From Mesostigma viride (Eukaryota > Streptophyta > Mesostigmatophyceae > Mesostigmatales > Mesostigmataceae), in NCBI GenBank assembly GCA_009746045.1, contig RPFO01000288.1, forward strand, positions 661,855 through 725,854: DNA of 64,000 nucleotides, read 5' to 3'. Both the position numbers and the translations under genes were made by a program. The notes under the pieces were generated by a model. The model was not told where the DNA came from. It saw nothing but the letters and a program-made list of their open reading frames with translations, and ran no database searches. Of this stretch, positions 31,057 to 42,326 are shown in pieces (positions within the stretch are counted from its first letter, which is position 1; each line of letters opens with the position of its first letter).

Positions 31057-33501
31057 CTAGTGGCCATCCGTCTGATAAGTGCCACGAGAGGCCAGCAGGA
31101 CCTCCAGGTAGGCCTGGTAGTGGGCCACATCCTCGGCATTGTCATGCCTATCTACAGTGAGGAAAACATCGGCCCACACGCCGTCAGGAAAAAGGCCCAG
31201 AAAGGCCCAGTAATACCTATGCTGCGTAAGAACGACCTGGCCACGGGCCCAGTCCAGGAAACCACAGGCAAAGAGGCGAAGGAAAGGCTCTACTGCGATC
31301 AAACAGAGGGCCCGCAGGAGTAGGCGGTGGTACCGGATCCGAGGGCGCAAACCCGTCGGGAAGAACAGATCTACCAGGGGCTCCACGTTAGACGGCCACA
31401 TCCGGATGTGCCGAACCTCTCGGGAGCGCCACCGACGAGCACACTGTCGCGACCCGAATGTCTCTAGGTAGTCGCTGGCCCGAGGAGGAGGGTGGCCACG
31501 GGAGTCTAGCCCCTGGCCCGGGATGGGCGCTGGACGACGGGCATCCCACTCCAGGATGGGCTGGAGAACCGTGCTATACGTAGCACCCGGTACCGCAGGA
31601 AACTCTACCGTAAGGGCATCCGAAGCCATAATGCCCAGAGGCGGAGGGTAAGCCCACTGGAACCCACCGTAGGTGTCCAAGTCGTTGTGACGCCTAGCCC
31701 AGCGGTACAGAACGCGCCGAACCAGGATCTCACCCTGGAACACAGGATCAGCTAAAATAACCATGTCGAAAGGGGGCCGATCAGTCTCAACAGGTAGGCC
31801 ACGATCCCGCGGCGCCCGACACACCTGGGAGAACCCGTAGGACATGGGCGAGATGGCCAGCTCGGCGGAGGCGCGCGGCAGGTCACACTGGCGGCAGGCG
31901 AGTGCGGACATACCACATCCAGGCACGGGCGTGTCGCGCGACTCCGGCGTCGCATGCACCACGGAAGGGGCCCTGTCCCGATCACCCTGGGACAACTCCC
32001 GGAGGGAATCGGCAGCGCGGGTGGCGCGAGGGTCCTGACCAGTGGACTGAACAACCGCAGCCAAAGACCGCGAGGCCGAAGGGGCAGGGGCCGAAGCAGG
32101 GGCGGGAGCCGACACCGACGCAGGTGGCACTGGTACAACAGGAGGTCGCGCCGGACCCGAAGCCAGAGAGGGCCGTGACGGACCCGCCACCGCAGCTGGC
32201 GAGCCGGTCTCTGTTGCCGGCGCACCCCCAGGCCACATATTGAAAATAGGGCCCGTAGGGACAGGCAGTCCGGCATAAGATTGGTTACCATCCAAGCTCC
32301 AGTCAGGCACCGGAATCCTCTGCGGGGGACCACCCTCCCAAAGCCTGGGAAGCCCGCTAGTATCGCCAAAGAAGCCCCGCGACGGCTGCGACTGAGCTTG
32401 TGGAGGCTCGGAAGCAGCGACGGCGGGCGCGATCGCAGGGGCAGGAGACTCGCGCGCAGGCGCAGGTACGGCGGTCACAGGCGCAGAGGCAGCAGGAGTC
32501 GCAGCAGCAGACGGAACCACAGCGACCGCGGGCTCGCACGGGGGCGCAGGCGAAGCCGTAGTCGCCGAGGCAACAGAAGGGGTAGGTGGCACAGCAGCCA
32601 CAGACGCCACACCTGGCGCAACTAAAGCAGGCGACTGAGACGCCATGAAGGCCCCGAATGCCGAGGCTAAGGACTGGATCTGGGCCTGCATTGCAGACAC
32701 AGTAGCCGCAAGGTGGTCAGGCTCTCGATCCACACCCGGAGGGGTAGGCGTCGGCTCCACCGACACGCGCCTGGTCGACCGCGGTGATGACGGAACAGGA
32801 GAAGGCGCCGACACGGAGGAGGAGGAAGCTGCGACTGAGGCCGAATACTCCGGCGTGTACTGCGACTCTACCGGTGCATCCACAGGGGAAGGATCGCCAT
32901 GTGCTAACACCCCCGCCGACTGATCCGCAATCTCCATGAACTCGACCGCCCGCAGGAGGTCACAGGGGTGATCATCTAACTCGGCATCGCCCTCGGCCGG
33001 AAGCCAAGGGAAAACATCCCGGAGGCAGGAGCGGCCCACAGGGGTAGACAGGTATGAGAAAACCCTAGGACACTGAAGGATGGCATCTATCTGCCCCAAG
33101 GCAGGGCAGCGGGACCCACACTCAAGGAGACAGTGTCCAGCGTCGTCGAAACCATGAACAACCAACTGCTGCGGTTCATGGGGGTCTGGCCCAAACCAGG
33201 AGACCCCGAAGAGGGCGGCCCGGACCAAAGCAGCATGACTCGCCTGAAGGGCAGGATGGATTGGGCCACCCGGGAAGCTGGATCTGGAGACCCACCGGCC
33301 CGGAAGGACCTCATAATATAGCTCCGGATCAGGGGTAGGCGGCAGGGACTCCATCTGAGGGGTAGGCTCTGACATGACGGCTGCGGAGGGGAGGGGACAA
33401 CCAACCACCCGTCGACAGCAGACATAACATAAGAGAGGAGAAGGTCTACCACTAGAGCTTATGCAGGGTTTTATACTCCTGCAGCAGGCGACTACACCCA
33501 T
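31057..33501 (-). CDS. Large extra ORF (814 aa) downstream of integrase in the gypsy element, function unknown
   Basis: A complete, unbroken frame in the position where some LTR elements keep an env or accessory gene. It overlaps the end of the integrase ORF by 50 nt if started at 33501; the next ATG at 33375 (MSEPTPQMESL) is a more natural start, 78 nt beyond the integrase stop. There is a globular N-terminal part (to about 190), a Pro/Ala/Ser-rich middle (about 200-530), and a C-terminal region rich in Trp, Arg and aromatics (about 550-814; WARRHNDLDTYGGFQWAYPP, RYHRLLLRALCLIAVEPFLR). I see no signal peptide or clear membrane anchor from the internal start, so a classical envelope role is not supported. 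No known family recognised. Confidence 0.75.
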   Translation of the reverse strand: MGVVACCRSIKPCISSSGRPSPLLCYVCCRRVVGCPLPSAAVMSEPTPQMESLPPTPDPELYYEVLPGRWVSRSSFPGGPIHPALQASHAALVRAALFGVSWFGPDPHEPQQLVVHGFDDAGHCLLECGSRCPALGQIDAILQCPRVFSYLSTPVGRSCLRDVFPWLPAEGDAELDDHPCDLLRAVEFMEIADQSAGVLAHGDPSPVDAPVESQYTPEYSASVAASSSSVSAPSPVPSSPRSTRRVSVEPTPTPPGVDREPDHLAATVSAMQAQIQSLASAFGAFMASQSPALVAPGVASVAAVPPTPSVASATTASPAPPCEPAVAVVPSAAATPAASAPVTAVPAPARESPAPAIAPAVAASEPPQAQSQPSRGFFGDTSGLPRLWEGGPPQRIPVPDWSLDGNQSYAGLPVPTGPIFNMWPGGAPATETGSPAAVAGPSRPSLASGPARPPVVPVPPASVSAPAPASAPAPSASRSLAAVVQSTGQDPRATRAADSLRELSQGDRDRAPSVVHATPESRDTPVPGCGMSALACRQCDLPRASAELAISPMSYGFSQVCRAPRDRGLPVETDRPPFDMVILADPVFQGEILVRRVLYRWARRHNDLDTYGGFQWAYPPPLGIMASDALTVEFPAVPGATYSTVLQPILEWDARRPAPIPGQGLDSRGHPPPRASDYLETFGSRQCARRWRSREVRHIRMWPSNVEPLVDLFFPTGLRPRIRYHRLLLRALCLIAVEPFLRLFACGFLDWARGQVVLTQHRYYWAFLGLFPDGVWADVFLTVDRHDNAEDVAHYQAYLEVLLASRGTYQTDGH

Positions 33502-34785
33502 CTAGCTCACTCTCCGTATACCAGACCTTATCTACCTCACTACGAGCATACATCCACTTCACCTTATACTGGCGCTGGGTACCGCGGCCCTTTTTGATAT
33601 CTCTATGGGCCACGATACCCTCTACCTCGTCCTCTACCTCACCAGTATCAGGATTATGCTCTAAAGGGGCAGGGGCTAATTCTCTACCAGCGAACGTGCT
33701 TTGATGATAAAGCTTCAGCTGGCTTCTATGAAAGGTGCGCGAGTGGGTCTGCCAAGAGGTAGGAATATCTATCTCATACAGGAAATTTCCTACTCTAGAC
33801 AACACACGGAAGGGTCCTAAGAAGGCGGGCCTAAGTTTCACTTTCAGTTCGGCTTCGAACTTATGAGCGAATCGGCCAACACGGGGGCCTTCTACTAAGA
33901 CTAAATCTCCTATTTCTATCTCAGGTGCTCGTCTATCTAATGAGGCACGCAACCTAGCAAGGTACTTGGCCTGCGCCCTATGGTACCCTGCAATAGCGTT
34001 GTCGTGTGCATTCTTCATCTTATCTAATAACGCCTGCACACCTTCTACAGTATCCCGGGACACATCATCCTTGTCCCTTAAAGGACTAGCTAAGAGAGAG
34101 GTAGGGGTAAGAGGTTGTCTACCAGTATCTAGGAAGAAGGGCGTATAACCATGCGCAGCCTGAGGGCAGTTGTTAAGGGAAAACTCTACCAGACATAGAT
34201 AATCCTCCCAATCACTCCCAGAGCCATTCACATAGTGCCGCAGAGCTTCTTCCACTACCCTATTCAAACGTTCTACTAAATGAGACGAGGAGGAGTGGTA
34301 GGCAGTACCGAAGGTGACCTTGGTACCGATAGCAGCGAAGAACTGCTGCCAAAAATCAGAAGTAAATAACTTATCCTTATCACTAATAAACTGCCTACTC
34401 AAACCATGATATCTATATACGTTATTAAGGTATAGGCGTGCGCAATCGCGTGCGGTGAGTTCTAAGGGACACGGCACGAGATGACACATACGAGTAAAAC
34501 GATCTACGAAAACAAGGATCTGGGCGTTACCTCTATCATTCTTCCTAAAAGGTCCTACAAAATCCATCATAATGGAGTCCCACGGCATATGATGGGATCA
34601 GGTAAGGTCCTAGGCTCTGCTATCTGTCCTACATTGTTGGGTTTCATCTCCTGGCAAGATTGACAGGTTCTAACATACTCATCTACATCCTTTAAAAGGG
34701 AAGGCCAGTAGTAAGAGCGGGCTACTAGGTCCCGTACCCGTTTACCACCCTGATGAGCAGCTAAGTTGTCTGAGGTTATGCCCAC
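33452..34785 (-). pseudogene. gypsy integrase with zinc finger, catalytic core and chromodomain
   Basis: The HHCC finger (HQGGKRVRDL...CQSCQ) is at 34785-34590 and its first histidines lie across the nested insertion. The core (frame 34588-33452) shows MDFVGPF (first Asp), ISDKDKLFTSDFW (second Asp), and VERLNRVVEEALR (Glu), matching the D,D-E order. The C-terminus carries a GPY/F-like LRPAFLGPFRV and a chromodomain (VEGIVAHRDIKKGR ... YKVKWMYARS ... WYTESEL). Chromodomain integrases direct insertion to heterochromatin in other species. A frame change lies near 34590 between finger and core. Confidence 0.88.
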
Positions 34786-35290
34786 CTCTTGCCGTGTATT
34801 TATGCTAGGTAGTCTAGCCGTGTGCTATTCCAACTTATCGCATCACATTTTATATAGTGGCGAGTGAGATATTTAGTGCCGATGGTCCTATTCCGGCACT
34901 GAGCGTGCAATATGTGTGGCGATAATTAGAGTGGCCGTACCTATGTCCACGTCATGATGCGCCTGCACCTGTGCGCAGTACTTTCTAGAATGTGCACCGT
35001 ATGCATGCATTCGACACCACTAGTGATGCTGACCTGTCATTTGTGCCAGCCGTTAGATTGTCGCCAAGGGTAGTGCCGACCCCATGCCACCGTGCATGAT
35101 TTTAGGGTTGGCAACTCCACGAACTCTCCCCTTTTCCTTGCTAGCAAGTGACAATGTAGCAATTTAGGCTAATGGCTGCCCGATGGCAAGGGCAATGCCA
35201 TAGCCGTGCTGCCAATATGCGTTAATTAATTCTAATGAATTACGTCAATTATCATGTTGACCAAGTAACGCATTATACATATTTCAAACA
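34767..35290 (+). repeat. 5' LTR of the nested element
   Basis: 524 bp, followed at once by the primer-binding site TGGTATCGGAGG (35291-35302). Confidence 0.92.
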
Positions 35291-36248
35291 TGGTATCGGA
35301 GGTGATGGTTCATGGTCTTTCAGCCTTTGCCTGGCGAGCATTATTTTCTTCCCACCTCGAGGACGAGGTGTGCTTGCATCGCCGGCACTTTCGTTGGAGT
35401 TTCGCCTTTGCGCGAGTCTGGCCACGGCCGTTGCAGTCCGCCAAGCCATTTACGAGGACAGCGCAGCTAGCACTTGGTGCCGCTGGCGTTGCTGCCAGCA
35501 GACCTGGATTCGGTGTGTTGCATATATTTGCGTAAAACAGATTCGTGAGCACACCCGCAGCTGCCAATGTGCATGGTGTGCAAGCGTTGACGCTGGATGC
35601 CTGAAGTCCGTGTTTGGTTCTGGGCGGGGACAGCCAACTTTTTTATTTTTTCGACGACAGCAAATTTATTGTTCCGGATGCTGATTCCGCTGCTGGCACA
35701 GTGAGCCGTGAGGATTCAAGCCCATTTTCGCAGAGTCTACGAGCTGATATCGCCTTCTATGGCAAGCGGCATTGATCCGCTAGACTATTATACTCGACTT
35801 TTTATGTCGAGCGCCCAGTGCCTGCCCGAGAGCCACGTGCCGTGAGCCCAGTGCCGGGAGAGCCCGTAAGAGCCGCTGAGCCAGGAGCCGCCGAGCCAAG
35901 GAGCCTAGAGCCAAGAGCCAGGGGGTGTATGAGCCGAGCGCCTTTTGTCGAGATTTCGTTGATAATCAGTTTGGATTATTTATGACCTGCCGGCCATTGT
36001 TTTTTGTCATAGTTGAGCTAGTCCTTTGTTGGCCGTTGACCTGAAAGGACCTTCTCCTTGAGGGGGGTGCCTGATTCCCCATCTTTCTTGCTGGTACTGA
36101 GTTTGAACCTCCTTATCCCCACCATGGTTAGCCGTGTAAGGGGGGTATGCCAGGGTGTTTTGTACCCGGCTATCCTACCTAGTTATTGAGGGGGGAGAGG
36201 AAGGAGTGTCATGTTTCTTTTGAGCACGCATGAGCTGTGCAAGGGGGG

Positions 36249-36772
36249 TGTCTGAGGTTATGCCCACCTCTTGCCGTGTATTTATGCTAGGTAGTCTAGC
36301 CGTGTGCTATTCCAACTTATCGCATCACATTTTATATAGTGGCGAGTGAGATATTTAGTGCCGATGGTCCTATTCCGGCACTGAGCGTGCAATATGTGTG
36401 GCGATAATTAGAGTGGCCGTACCTATGTCCACGTCATGATGCGCCTGCACCTGTGCGCAGTACTTTCTAGAATGTGCACCGTATGCATGCATTCGACACC
36501 ACTAGTGATGCTGACCTGTCATTTGTGCCAGCCGTTAGATTGTCGCCAAGGGTAGTGCCGACCCCATGCCACCGTGCATGATTTTAGGGTTGGCAACTCC
36601 ACGAACTCTCCCCTTTTCCTTGCTAGCAAGTGACAATGTAGCAATTTAGGCTAATGGCTGCCCGATGGCAAGGGCAATGCCATAGCCGTGCTGCCAATAT
36701 GCGTTAATTAATTCTAATGAATTACGTCAATTATCATGTTGACCAAGTAACGCATTATACATATTTCAAACA
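36249..36772 (+). repeat. 3' LTR of the nested element
   Basis: 524 bp, preceded by the purine tract AAGGGGGG and followed by the TAAGT target duplication. Confidence 0.92.
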
Positions 36773-39532
36773 TAAGTCATGCAACTCAAAGAGCAAGGAG
36801 GAGCGACAGATAGGAGGGACATACAGGCGCCATTGAGGGGGAGAATCTGCTATCTGCACATATAAAAATCCACCTACAAATTTACAAGGGTGCTTGCCTA
36901 ATTGTTGGGGATGGGCAGAAATGGCAGCTAATGCTTCCGGCTCAGTGGCCGTAAATCTACTAATAAGGCGTTCAAGATCAGATGTAGGCATCGCAACAGA
37001 GGTATCCAGAACAGGTTTAAAGAGATCTCCTACCGCCTTGCCAAAGAGAAGGGGAGGTCCTAGAGGGACTATGTTTTCATAAGACTTTCCTGACCTAGTC
37101 GCTACATGGCTAAGCGGTATAGAAATTTTATTTTTCCCCTCCCCCCCACCGAGGCCACAGGAAGGGCCTCACACGGGAGAGAGAGTCCTACGTGAGAAAG
37201 GAGATCAGGCATGCGAACAGCTGTATGAAAGAGGTAGGCATAGGATTCATCATCAGGTAGTTCACCATACGGGGTTACACCCATAGTAGTAGGAACTAGA
37301 GTAGTATTGAGAACATCAAGGTCCTCGAAAAAGGAGTAATCTGCACGACGGGAGAGTGCATCTGGTACTATGTTATCTACACCCTTAACATACTGAAGTT
37401 TAAAAGGGGAGAACTGTGCTAAAAACTCCATCCAGCGCGCTTGACGAGGGGTAAGGTTGGGTTGTGAGAGAAGATGGGTAAGGGGACGGTGATCCGTCTG
37501 GATAACTAATCTATAAGGATCAATCTCACAGGGTTCATTCAGACAAACATCAAATTGAGCACCTTTAAGAAAGTGCTGCCACGCGTGGCAACAATACACC
37601 ACAGCTAATAGTTCCTGCTGGTGTACGGGATAGTTACGCTCCGCAGGAAGCATTGTCCTAGAGATATACTCGATTGGCTGTAAGCCCTGACCCTGATCCT
37701 GGAGAAGGACGCCCCCTATAGCTACCTTGCTAGCATCTGTAGCTACAACAAAGGGTTTAGTAGTATCCGGTAGGATGAGTACGGGAGGGGAGAGGAGTAG
37801 GGATTTTAGACACTGAAAAGCCGACTGACATTCACTACTCCAAACAAAGGGGATATCCTTCTTTAATAGGTGATTAATAGGGGCTGCTATAGTTGCGAAA
37901 CGCGGGATAAAACGCCTATAGTAAGAAGCAATTCCTAGAAAACTACGTACACCTTTAACGTCGGTAGGGGTAGGCCATTCCTGAATTGACTTAGTCTTAT
38001 CCGGGTCGGTAGCAACCCCGGCATCTGACAGACGTGCCCTAAAAATGGGACACTCCTACCAGAGCGAACTTTAGCACGGCGCGCCCATAAAGAATTTTCA
38101 GCCATGATTTCTAGTACTTTCTTTAAATCACGTAGGTGCGTTTCAAAATCAGGAGAATAAATAAGGATATCATCTAAGTAAGCTTGAGCACAAGAACGGT
38201 CATGCTCAGATAAAGAAACAGAGGAGAAGGAAGGATCCTTTAAATCAGAGGACACTTGAGGAGGTGAGAATTTCCCATAACAGGTCTAAGCACTTCATTC
38301 ATTAACATTTGGAAAGAGGCAGGAGAGTTACAGAGTCCCATAGCCGCTACTCTAAACTGGTAATGCCCAAAAGGGGTAGCAAAGGCGGTTTTGTGGCAAT
38401 CCTCAGGAGCTATACGTAGTTGCCAAAAACCATCCGCACAATCTAGTACTGTGAAACAGGTAGAACCTTTAACCTTATTAAATATATCATCAATACGAGG
38501 TAGAGGGTATTTAGACTTCACAGTAATATCGTTTAACTTCCTATAATCAGTAACTAGGCGAAACTTGCCATTTGGCTTAGGAACTAACAGGACACCAGCG
38601 GAGTAGGGGGAGTTACTAGGCTCTATCAATCCTGCTTCTAATAGTGACACTAAAATCTGTTTTAGTTCCTTTAATTCGGTAGGGCCCATTCTATACATCG
38701 GAGAGTGCGTAGGAACTGCACCGTCCTTGATAACTACACGGTGTAAAACAGAACGAGGAGGAGGATAAGAAGGAGTCTTTTCTTCAAATACTTTTGAGGA
38801 ATCTATCACAGCCATGTATCTTACTATTTCATTTTCAGTAAATCCCACTCCTATTGTATCCACTGTGTTTACATCTATATCCACACTATTATTAGTGATA
38901 GGTATCTCTTGTACTTCTAACTGAAGGAACATACATAATAGGTATCCATATTCCTTTAGTTCAGATCGCAATTCGTCATTGGACATTAATACTTCAGGTA
39001 TAGGTCTCACAGGAGGATCAACAGGTGTAGGAGGAGTAATATCTACCAAGGATAAATTTTCTAATCTATAATGACGTTCTGGTACCCAGTAAGAGCTATC
39101 TGGAAACCAAATGACCATAGTATCATAATTAATAGTAATTTTATTATCCTGGTGCCAATCTAATCCTAGTAATACATCAGCTGTAGTGATAGGGCCTATA
39201 GTGGCCGTCAGGTTGACCGTACGTCCTTGTATGACCAGGGGAAGGGACACCGTACCCGGGGAATGACTGGTGCGACCGTCAGCATAATGGACAGTGACAG
39301 TTTTTGTGTGAGGGGTAGGGACTAGTCCTAAACGCCTAACTAGGGCCTCGCTCACAAAGGAGCTAGCCGCACCGCTATCCACTAACACAGAGACATTCAA
39401 GAGTTCATCAGCATGCAAGAAGGGGTCTACAACAGTATGAGGGACGGTTAAGCCACCATTCAAGAACATAAGAGGACGCACACGTAGTGGTAGGGATGAT
39501 TCAGCTCCTACAGAGGTTATAAAAACAGGCAA
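36773..39532 (-). pseudogene. gypsy pol: protease, reverse transcriptase, RNase H (frameshifted)
   Basis: Frame 39532-38240 has the aspartic protease motif VLVDSGAASSFVS and DVLLGLDW, then RT with LVTDYRKLNDITV, YPLPRIDDIF, FTVLDCADGFWQL and FATPFGHYQFRVAAMGLCNS. The catalytic YLDDI lies in the next frame (38255-37935) after an unusual Ser/Asp-rich segment between the RNSP block and YLDD. Another one-base shift near 38030 leads through the connection region (37930-37660). RNase H follows in 37653-37102 (LPAERNYPVHQQELLAVVY, TDHRPLTHLL, VKGVDNIVPDALSRR). Frame 36991-36755 carries the linker up to the integrase finger. Catalytic residues are visible, but the polyprotein is broken by at least three frame changes. 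Confidence 0.88.
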
Positions 39533-39575
39533 GCAAAAATTATTATCTGGGGTACTATCTAAGGACCTGTCCAGG

Positions 39576-41319
39576 TTACCCCCGGCTGACAGGCCTACTG
39601 TTCCCCCTCCCCCCCAAATCCATAGGAACTAACCCCGAAGAAGACCCTGGCGGAAAAGCCACTGCTGGAGGGTCACGAGGGATTGAAGAGGGTGCGGGAG
39701 CCTGATTATCATAGGGGAACCCTGGGGATCCTGTCTGCACAGCATTCAGCCTACTAGGGGTAGCTGAAGGAATGCGTCCTGAAGTGGGACGAATAGGAGC
39801 ACGCTGAGGGGTACGAGGAGGGCGAGCGTCGGGATGAGGGGGAGCACCCGAAAGGAACTTGGGGCACTCACGTTTAAGATGACCTACTTCCTTACAATGA
39901 TAGCAGGTGATATGAGAGACATCCAGAGCTGAAAGGTCAGTCACACAATATCTAATTCTTCTACATAGGAGTTCTCCTCCTCAGGGGTAAGGCTAATATT
40001 ATTAATACGGGAACGGGTAGGAAGAGAAGGCGTGGAGAAGAAATCTGCTACTCGTAAAAGATGCTGGCGCACATGCTTGAGGGGCAGGTCAGTAAAACGG
40101 TAGGCAGAGAACTGGCGCTTGACTTCACGCAATAAGGGTCTACTGAGGCCCTGAAGGAAGCGGGCACGTACTTCTGCGCCCGACAAATCCCTAATTCGTA
40201 CCATCTGGCATCAAACTCTTTCATATATTCTTTGAAGGACTTGGTACCCTGCTGCAAGGTACCAAAGGATAATCTATCCTGCCAATCTGCATCGGGAGGG
40301 ACTAAATGGTTCTCTAAACGCTTGAACAATTCTGCTACAGAGTTTGGGTAGGCATGAGAGGCAAGAGACTCACACTGGATGAGGTTAGCAAGCTCAGGAG
40401 TAATGCAGGTAGTAAGATAATGAGGAACTAGTACAGCATCAGAGAGGCGCCACCTATTGTGGTTCTGCCAGGACTCTGTGTTCTGGGTGAGCAACATAAT
40501 GAAGGTGAAAAACTGTTGAGGGGTAGACTTGACATCCAGCTTAGGAAGGTTGGCAAAGAGGGGAAGAGCAGGAGGCTTAGGGGGATTAGAAGAATCAGTT
40601 TTTCCCATAGGGCCACTATCTTCCACTGCTACATAAGCGGGATAGAAGGAAGGGATAGGAAAAGTCTTGGGTAGGGGTCTAGAGGGAGCCACCGTTTCAG
40701 GATGGTGCCCATAGGAGAAGGGAACAGTATATTGCTCACGAAGAGAGGAGTAGGCAAAATGATCATAATTCCTATCATCTAGGGGCATGGTACTGAAATC
40801 ATTATTAACTTCTAAATCAGCCACACGGGTAGGGACCTGGGCAGCCTCATAGGCCGTCTCAGGGTAGGACCAGGAAGCAGGTGGGTAAAAGGGAACTGCA
40901 CTAGGGCGCCCAGAAGGGCCGACAGGGGCCGAGGTACGACCCGTGTTAAAGCAGGCATTGAAGGCACAGGGTGGGAAGGAGGCCTAGAAGCATTGTTAGT
41001 GAGTGAGGACCTGCTGGAGGGGTGAGCCAAGGTTGCAGAAGGGGCAGGGGCCTGGTTCACAGAAAGAAGGTTCATCACTAAATCTGACTTGTGAAATACG
41101 TTGTTCATAGGTAGGTGGGGTAATTGAGGGACGACGGCGACCACCAGCAACAGGAGAAGGAGGTGAGGTACGCAGAATACCTTGAGGGGTGAGATGGTGT
41201 ACCGTTTCCAAGGAGTCCCGTCGGTTACCACGAGTATTGTTATTGTTATTATTATTATTAGTAGTATTATTATTATTATTGGTAGGTATAGGCGACATAT
41301 CTCCACCCACTGGATCCAT
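39576..41319 (-). pseudogene. gypsy gag with CCHC zinc knuckle (frameshifted)
   Basis: 41319-40812 is a low-complexity N-terminal part with poly-Asn (from an AAT/AAC-rich repeat at 41230-41285). 40824-40048 is the capsid-like retrotransposon gag domain (LPKLDVKSTPQQFFTFI ... WRLSDAVLVPHYLTTCITP ... FKEYMKEFDARWYELG), continuing after a frame change in 40204-39941 (EVRARFLQGLSRPLLREVKR). 39944-39576 has the zinc knuckle CYHCKEVGHLKREC and a Pro/Arg-rich tail. Confidence 0.85.
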
Positions 41320-41410
41320 CTTTAATTACGTAAAGGAATAGGAATCTAGAAGAAAGCAACAAAGGAAAAAGGAAAAACCTTGAAGGTCTGCAGCAAGAAC
41401 AAAATTAAAA

Positions 41411-41803
41411 TCAATCCTTTTTAACAACAGTAATGGATAGGGAACCAAACTCCAAAGTGAGAGGAGTATCTGAAGCAGATGCAGATGCAGCCCGTTTAGG
41501 GGGAGAAGAAGGAGGGGTAGCAAAGACTAGAGCTTCTACTGGAGGACGACCATGAGGAATAGGGCGTACATGCAGGCCTAAATCTGTTTGGCTATGATCT
41601 ATAAGGAACTGCTGAGCTTCTTCGAAGGACATAAATTTCTTATACCTAATTACGTTGTATACACGATTCTGAACGATCTTCCTAGCGTCGGACCAAGAAA
41701 GGAAAATGGAGGACCATTGAGGCGTAATCACTACGTAATATTTAGCTAGACTATTATCGCTAGAAGAATGGGAAGGAGCAGTAAAAGATCGCCGCTGGCT
41801 CAT
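41411..41803 (-). CDS. Small gypsy ORF with RNase H1 N-terminal/viroplasmin-like domain
   Basis: 130 residues. Positions about 20-68 (KYYVVITPQWSSIFLSWSDA ... YKKFMSFEEAQQFLIDH) fit the fold shared by caulimovirus viroplasmin and the N-terminus of eukaryotic RNase H1, which binds RNA/DNA hybrids: YYVV, a Trp in the middle, K-x-F, and EEAxxFL. It lies between the 5' LTR leader and gag, on the same strand. The tail is Ser/Ala-rich. The domain call rests on motif spacing only. Confidence 0.55.
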   Translation of the reverse strand: MSQRRSFTAPSHSSSDNSLAKYYVVITPQWSSIFLSWSDARKIVQNRVYNVIRYKKFMSFEEAQQFLIDHSQTDLGLHVRPIPHGRPPVEALVFATPPSSPPKRAASASASDTPLTLEFGSLSITVVKKD

Positions 41804-42326
41804 GGTAACGCACCTGGTAGGTCTTGAGTAGTCAAATGAGGAGAACGAGGAGAAGGCGACTTATCTCGGGTGTCTGAAACCGAACCAGATTGACGACGCA
41901 CGCAGGGACGAGGTTTCCAGCGCCAGGTGGTCGTAAGTATCCGGTTTCAAGAATTCTGCGTCCGGCGATGGGTCGTCTAAATACAAAGCAGGCAAGATGC
42001 AGAAAAAGTGTAATCTACGAGACGCTAGCCGTCTCTCTATCGTCGAACCAAAACCATCACTGTCTACGGCAGTAAAACATTTCTCAGGAAAACAAACGAG
42101 GAAAAGGAGCTATCTATAAAAGGATTTTCCGCTTCGAGCAGGTCTATCTTCTAGGCAGGGCGTGTCCTGAATCAGGCAGCACTACCCCCCAGCTCGCAGG
42201 CGACCCGCCCATTACCTGTCAAGTAGGTGTCGTCTTCATTTTCCCAGCCGCGGAAGGGTTGATTCAATGACGTATGTTGCAGAGGATCGTCGTCTCGCTC
42301 TCTATCTAAACTACCTCCGAGTCCAT

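Larger units (their letters stand above)
34767..36772 (+). mobile_element. Nested non-autonomous LTR retrotransposon (TRIM/LARD-like), 2006 bp
   Basis: Two LTRs of 524 bp (34767-35290 and 36249-36772), identical as far as I can read, begin TGTCTGAGG and end TTTCAAACA. They are flanked by TAAGT at 34762-34766 and 36773-36777. The primer site TGGTATCGGAGG directly follows the 5' LTR and matches the tRNA-iMet type common in plant elements; AAGGGGGG precedes the 3' LTR. The 958-bp interior has no gag or pol. It splits the gypsy integrase finger at ELHDL|AAHQGG. Confidence 0.93.

Noticed and set aside
31752-33321. Several 60-200 residue frames on both strands
   Set aside because: Shadows of the 814-residue minus-strand ORF in a GC-rich region.
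31057-33501. Retroviral-type envelope protein
   Set aside because: No fusion peptide, no clear C-terminal anchor and no signal peptide from the likely start.
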